Shown one piece after another: positions 58,889 through 64,000 of a stretch of 64,000 nucleotides of DNA. The translations under genes and the position numbers were made by a program. The number at the start of each line of letters is the position of its first letter. Positions within the stretch are counted from its first letter, which is position 1. A model generated the notes under the pieces. That model was not told the DNA's origin, ran no database searches, and saw only the letters and a list, made by a program, of their open reading frames with translations. Origin of the DNA: Deuterostichococcus epilithicus (lineage: Eukaryota; Chlorophyta; Trebouxiophyceae; Prasiolales; Stichococcaceae). The stretch is taken from positions 620,001 through 684,000 of the forward strand of contig JAVTLE010000017.1 of the NCBI GenBank assembly GCA_033439295.1, in the 5' to 3' direction.

Positions 58889-61800
58889 TCACAGCTTGGA
58901 CTGCTCGGGAGTCGCGCACAGCTCGACGCCCGCCGCGGCGCGCTTCTTCAGATACTCGCACGGCGTGAAAAAGCCGCCAAAGCCGCTCTTGGCGAATGCC
59001 GCCTCCCATTTCTGCAGAGGGCAACGCAGAGCGCGCCGTTGGTGCGGCACGGGTACCATGCGATTGGGAGTTAATGTCGGAATGCTCGCGGTCAACCGAG
59101 ACTGCCTGTGCTTGCCGCAGTGGCCGCGCATGCTGCCACATCGTCGCGCAGAGTCCGGCGACGTTCCGGTTCTGCTGGAGCTGCCACGACACATGCGGCA
59201 CGAGCCTCTCAGCGCGCTTCTCGCACCTGCAGCTTGGCGAGCACGGTCTTGGCGCCGACGGCGTCGCCGTGCTTGAGCGGGCCGCCGCGCCACGCGGGGA
59301 AGCCCATGCCCAGTACCGCCGAGATGTCGCAGTCGCTCGGCTTGTCCACAACACCCTGTACCATACACGAGAATCGTTGCAGTCGACCGATGATTGACAG
59401 TACAGATGAGTACACGAAGCTTGCGCAGCTGAGACATGACGTATATATGTACTGGGCTGCGGCAGGGCTGCGCGAAATGGTCGGCTGCAGCCACATGAGA
59501 AAGCCTTGCGCGGTCACACGGTGAAGAGACAGACAACATATCGCACCTCCTCGACGACGCGGCAGGCCTCGTTGATGACCGGGAAGATGATGAAGTCCGC
59601 GATCTCCTGTACGGCGCCATATACACACAGGTGTCAGGCTCTGGGTGTAACACACGTTTGTGTCCTGCGACCTCGACCCGTCTTGCTGGCCCAACTCGCT
59701 ATCCGTCACGTTGGAAGCCGATAAGCTCAGAGGCTCCGAAGACACATGTTGCACACAGGTGCGGTGGCTGTGTCGCAGCTGGGCGATCGCAGCTGTGTGA
59801 GGCTCAGTCTTAGGAGGGGGATGCCCGAGGCCACGGGCACACATTTGGGGCTGAGGTTTCAATCAAATCCTATCTGACCTCTTGGACTCTTATTGGTGGC
59901 AAAAGAACACCATACCAGCTCGGCGGCGGGGGTCTGCACCCGTCAGAGAAGGAAGGGTGCAGGTTAAATGAATATAGTACTGCTGCGGAAAGCGTTCCGA
60001 GGCTGGAGCCAGGAGCAGGGGAGCCCACCTTGGGGCTGAGGCCCAGCTCGGCGGCGGACGGCAGCCTCTTGGCGGCGCGCGACTCCGCTAGCAGCGGCTG
60101 CACCTTTGGGTTGGGCGTGCCCGCCCGCCTGGGAATGTAAACAGACGAGCGCACTCAGAAAGCAAGTCATGTGATGAAATCAGTAGGAGGGCTGTCGGGA
60201 ATTGTCGATGTGCAGGCTCACATGCCCCGCTGGGCACCGGCCCTTTTAAAGGGTTTTGAGAAGGCCATTGCAGCGTGCTGCCTAACAGCGCCAGCTGTAG
60301 TCATGCTCGACCGATGGGCTCACCCCTGCTGGGCATGCACAGGGGTGGCTGCCGCCACCGCCTGCAAGCATCACTGAGCACAGGCAGGCTGCTAGGCTCC
60401 ACGCCGCCGGCTGGCCAGAGCTGCAGCTGTCTGCCTGGCACCAACCTGTCGACCGAAATTTTGCGAGTTGTCCCACTTCATTTGGTCTGCGCACTTGTTC
60501 TTCTCGAAAGTGTAGAAGCCGCCGTCGGGGCTCTTCTCGCCCAGCAGGCTGTTGTCGACCATGAGCTTGAAGATGAGCGCCGGGTAAAACTGCTGCGGCT
60601 TCTCGTCCATGAAGTTCTTGCCGACGTGCAGCCCGATGTCGGCGCCCACCAGGTCGCTCAGCCTGCGCAGGGACGGCAGCAAGAGACAGGGTCAGCATGT
60701 TTCATCGTTGGCGCAGCTGGATGTGTCCATCTGACGCTGGCGCCAACAGGAGCCATGGAGCAGTGCTCACAGTCCCACGTCTAAGACGTCAGGTACGCCA
60801 GACAGCTTCTGGGAAAACACTGACATATGCCCACCTGAAGGGGCCCATGGGCATGCCAAAGCCGGCAATGACCTTGTCAATGGCATAGGGGTCCAGGCCA
60901 GCGTCCATGAGCAGGCAGGCGGCTTGCGTGTAGGGCGCAAAGACCCGGTTCACGCAGAAGCCGGTGCAGTTGCCGACCACGACGCAGGTCTTCTTGATGC
61001 GAGCGCCATACTTCATCACGTCCAGCACCACCTGAACAAGGTGCGAGAGGCAGCGTACGATTAGGACCAGGCCTCCTATTCGAGGCTGGGCTCGTGGGAA
61101 AGTTGAAGAATTCTGCGGGTGCGCGCGCCACACATCCTCACAGGCAGCACCACCTGCGAAAGTTCAGCGGCAAAACCCTCGGGTTATGGGCTCATGGGAT
61201 GATTGCGTTCACCTATATCACCAACTGCCTTGGCATGTGCAGACATCGCAACCAGAACAGCCGGGCCGCAGCGCTATGCACCGGAGTCGGGGTGATGGCA
61301 CCAGCAAACATTCCTGGCACATGAGAGCCCAGTGCACTGCCGACAGCACGCCCTTTCCAACCCTTTTAAGCAGCTAAGCAGCAAGCTGCAGACGATTGGC
61401 TGTATGCAACGACGCAATGGCCAGCGCACTACTCGATGTTCCGCTATCCAATACTCCCACGCCTGCGCGGGTAGCGTGCCTGCGCGTCCCAGGGCATGCA
61501 CTTTGCCAAAAAAAGTGCAGTTTCTTGGCAAGGAGCGGCAGGCTACACGCCTGGCTCTGGACGGTGTGTATTCATCACGAAACGAAAAACAAATGCCACA
61601 CCTGGGGAGAGGTCTTGTCGGAGCGTACGATCTCCAGCAGCGGCATGAGGTGCGCCGGGCTAAAAAAGTGCGCGCCGATGATGCGGTCCGCCGCCTGCGC
61701 ATGAGAAGTTGCCATGATCGGATGAAAGTGGGTTCCAGGGCAACCTCCATGCAGACAGCCGCAGCTTGGCCGCATGCACAGCTGCTACTATGCTGCTGTG

Positions 61801-64000
61801 TCCGTGCTCGACACCATGCAGCCCGTCGCAGGCTGGCCAAATGCACCAGCGGATCCTGTCCGCACTTTGTTGCGGTATCAGGGGTCACATCACATTGTCG
61901 TCTGCCGTAGTTTCTCGTTGATACAGGCCGCAAAATCGAGCGTCTATTGCATGCGAGAGGGTCGTGTTCTGCATCCGCACCTGCGTCTTGGCGCCCACCA
62001 GCTCGATGTTGATGGTGGAGGTGTTTGTGGACAGGATGGCGTCCTTGCGGCAGGCCTTTTCCAGGTCCGCAAAGATTGACTGCTTCACCGGCACATTCTG
62101 CGCAGCAGAGGTGGGATGGGGTCATGAAACATGGCCTTGGTCAACGGGATCACGTCCGTTCAGCATGCCTTTCCCAGGTCTGCAAAGGTAGACTGTGTTA
62201 CGAGGACATGTTGCAGTTGCACTGGAAATGAGGTCGAGTCCAGGCGTCAGGGGATTATATGACGCCGCCTGCTTGCGTCAGCCTTTTCCAGTTCCAGGTC
62301 CACCAAAAACAACAGCTTCATTGTCACGTTCCGCGAACAACTGCAACTGCACATGGCTGGCGTATCGAGATGTGCTTCGTGTGTCATGGGAAGGGGCTAG
62401 GCAGATGGTGCCCTGCAGCTGGACCGTCCAGATCCGAAACTATGGACTGCGTCAGCGTTTTCTGCAGACACAAGATCCATCAACCACGCCTGCCAGAAGT
62501 TTTTGGGCACTAGGACATGCTGAACAGCGTCTCTTGCGGAAGTTGTGTTAAATGAGCAGCTGCCGGCTTTCATCCCTCAATTCGCCTCCTGTGGGCCTTG
62601 GGACAGCCTGCAGTAGTCACCTCGACGGCGGCCTCGATGACGAGGTCCACCTTCTGGAAGTCGTCGTATGTGACCGCGCCGGTCAGCCGCCCAGCCGCCG
62701 CCTTGGCTGCCGCCTCCGGCAGCCGCCCCTTCTTCACGAACGTCTGCAGGTTGCCCTGGATGCGCTTGATGCCGGCCTGCGCAGTGATGGTGGAAGGTGG
62801 ACCTGAGCGTGCTCAGCAGGTGCTTGTCTGCATTCTGAGGTCACCAGCATGCGCCCTGGTGGTGGCCTGCATGATTATCACATCTCAGCCCACATGGTCA
62901 GTCGCAGCAGAAGCTGTCTGCCGCAAAGACTGCCCGTCTTCAGAAGGTAGAGCGCTTCGAGCTGAAATACGTTCTGACTTGAGCGACAACCGTCAAAGAA
63001 AGAATGCTTTGACTATGGCTCTTCATCTGAGAAGCCATTGAAGGAACACGCTGCTCTGAGAGCTGTCTGCACAAAGCCGCAAATCGGTGTGTTCCTGCAA
63101 CGTGCCGCGTTTGGCAAGGGCCACGCACTGACAGAATCTGTTCGCTGGGCATGTGTACCGTGACCGCCCCTGATAAGGGCATATTAATGCAGATGTGGAC
63201 GGCGAAGCTGCGCATGAGCGCAAGCATGCATCACCGACACCGCCGTGCATCAATCTTGAACCTTGGGGCAAGTGAGAGCGGCCGGGCATCTTAAGTCGAG
63301 AAGGTTCTGGTTGACATCCTTCAGCACGATGTCTATGGCGATCAGCACAGGGCCTCACTTGGATCCGGCTACATATACAGGGGCTGGATGGTTCCAGGAT
63401 CTTACGTCGAGGAACTTCTGGTTGATCTCCTTCAGCACCACGTCCATGCCGGCGACCAGCGAGGCGGTCGCGATGCCGGAGCCCATCAGGCCGCCGCCGA
63501 GCACCGCCACTGTCTTGATGGGCCGCGCCTTGAGGCTGCCGTCGGTGATACCCTTCACCTGCGGTGGTTGTGAAGGACAACAGATGTCCAATAAAGAGGA
63601 TGGATGTGGGGATGACACAGACTCTGTAATGCAAAACATCGTTCCTGGCAGCAGCTCATCAGCCTGGCAGAGACTGGTGCGGTGGCATACGACTTCTGGA
63701 GTAGCACGCGACGCCACAGCGCGGACGTGCATGCTGCGCAAGGGGCGCATCACCACGACCCAGTCTGCAGACTCTGGGCATCTCAGCAGGTCAGGTGACA
63801 GGGGTGCGGCATTGATGAGTGCCTCTGTCTCAGAGGCGCTCTGATATCTAGGCAGGGGAGTATGCTAGTGTGCAGGGGCCTGCTGGTGAGACATATAACC
63901 TGTTGATCCAGGTGCACACCCTCTGCAAGCAGCGGCTGCAGGCACGTACCTTCGGGTAGGTGCATGCATGCAAGCTACTGGAGGAGGTCGTCAAGAATGA
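58889..64000 (-). CDS. MFP: Peroxisomal multifunctional protein (enoyl-CoA hydratase/3-hydroxyacyl-CoA dehydrogenase), 3' part
   Basis: Exons (minus): beyond 64000-63950, 63558-63406, 62776-62621, 62097-61981, 61694-61602, 61031-60835, 60662-60495, 60128-60029, 59606-59547, 59355-59227, 59011-58889; phases agree throughout. The dehydrogenase half is complete: NAD-binding VLGGGLMGSGIATA, NTSTINIELVGAKTQ, the catalytic-histidine motif IIGAHFFSPAHLMPLLEIV, VVVGNCTGFCVNRVFAPYTQ, then the C-terminal dimer domain (FGMPMGPFRLSDLVGADIG ... GMGFPAWRGGPLKHGD). It ends CATPEQSKL, a peroxisomal PTS1. Order and spacing follow plant AIM1/MFP2, which hydrate enoyl-CoA and oxidise 3-hydroxyacyl-CoA in fatty-acid beta-oxidation. 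The N-terminal hydratase half lies outside the window. Confidence 0.93.
62160..62345 (-). repeat. Two junction echoes of an MFP exon start
   Basis: The exon at 62097 contains TTTGCGGACCTGGAAAAGGC. Upstream intron copies read TTTGCAGACCTGGGAAAGGC (~62188-62169) and, more decayed, GTGGACCTGGAACTGGAAAA (~62303-62284). A faint third may lie near 62470-62440. Confidence 0.7.
63292..63350 (-). repeat. Junction echo of an MFP exon end
   Basis: The exon ends GTGCTGAAGGAGATCAACCA and CTCGAC|GTAAGATCC at 63406. The copy about 110 bp downstream reads GTGCTGAAGGATGTCAACCA and CTCGACTTAAGATGCC, with the donor GT lost to TT. Confidence 0.8.

Overview
The window is nuclear DNA from a green alga, most likely a chlorophyte of the Chlorella/trebouxiophyte kind. 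The evidence is a GC-rich composition, genes broken into many small exons by introns of about 60-600 bp, plant-type protein families (thylakoid TerC, plant-type eIF4G, AIM1/MFP2-type beta-oxidation protein, plant-like ubiquitin), the chlorophyte poly(A) signal TGTAA downstream of several stops, and scattered TTTAGGG-like motifs. The genus is not proven. I saw no rRNA, tRNA, CRISPR, transposase, or retroviral or other virus-like element.

Layout. 1-407 (-): first exons of a TerC-type thylakoid membrane protein. 1105-5613 (+): ankyrin-repeat protein. 6593-11518 (-): RNA-binding protein with three RRM-type domains and a WW domain. 13086-29781 (-): a very large eIF4G gene with the eIF4E-binding motif, MIF4G and MA3; one intron holds three copies of a box C/D snoRNA-like element. 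30308-32279 (-): METTL7-like methyltransferase. About 33.3-35.69 kb (+): conserved, probably plastid, protein of unknown function. 36162-40981 and 41423-46681 (+): tandem paralogous bZIP transcription factors with ten matching exons each. 47.4-48.4 kb (-): unrecognised ORFs. 49116-53850 (-): polyubiquitin with eight canonical units plus a divergent ninth that lacks the Gly-Gly end. 54241-57981 (+): signal peptide peptidase. 58889-beyond 64000 (-): peroxisomal multifunctional beta-oxidation protein ending in SKL.

How the genes relate. This is ordinary gene space, not a pathway cluster. Themes are translation and RNA handling (eIF4G, RNA-binding protein, snoRNA-like copies) and protein turnover (polyubiquitin head-to-head with signal peptide peptidase, sharing about 390 bp of upstream DNA). 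Three gene pairs converge: ankyrin/RNA-binding, bZIP-2/polyubiquitin, and SPP/MFP.

The most unusual signal is in the introns. In nine of the eleven recognised multi-exon genes, on both strands, introns carry decayed same-strand copies of the adjoining exon edge. Copies of an exon's 3' end lie downstream of its donor and often keep a donor-like GT. Copies of an exon's 5' start lie upstream of its acceptor and often keep an AG. Some occur in two or three copies, from near-identical to barely recognisable. I call these 'junction echoes'. They suggest that introns here grow by repeated local tandem duplication across splice junctions, and they supply many decoy splice sites. Second-tier observations are the divergent terminal ubiquitin unit, GC-AG introns in the polyubiquitin array, the intronic snoRNA-like triplet, and an uncharacterised C-terminal region shared by the two bZIP proteins.
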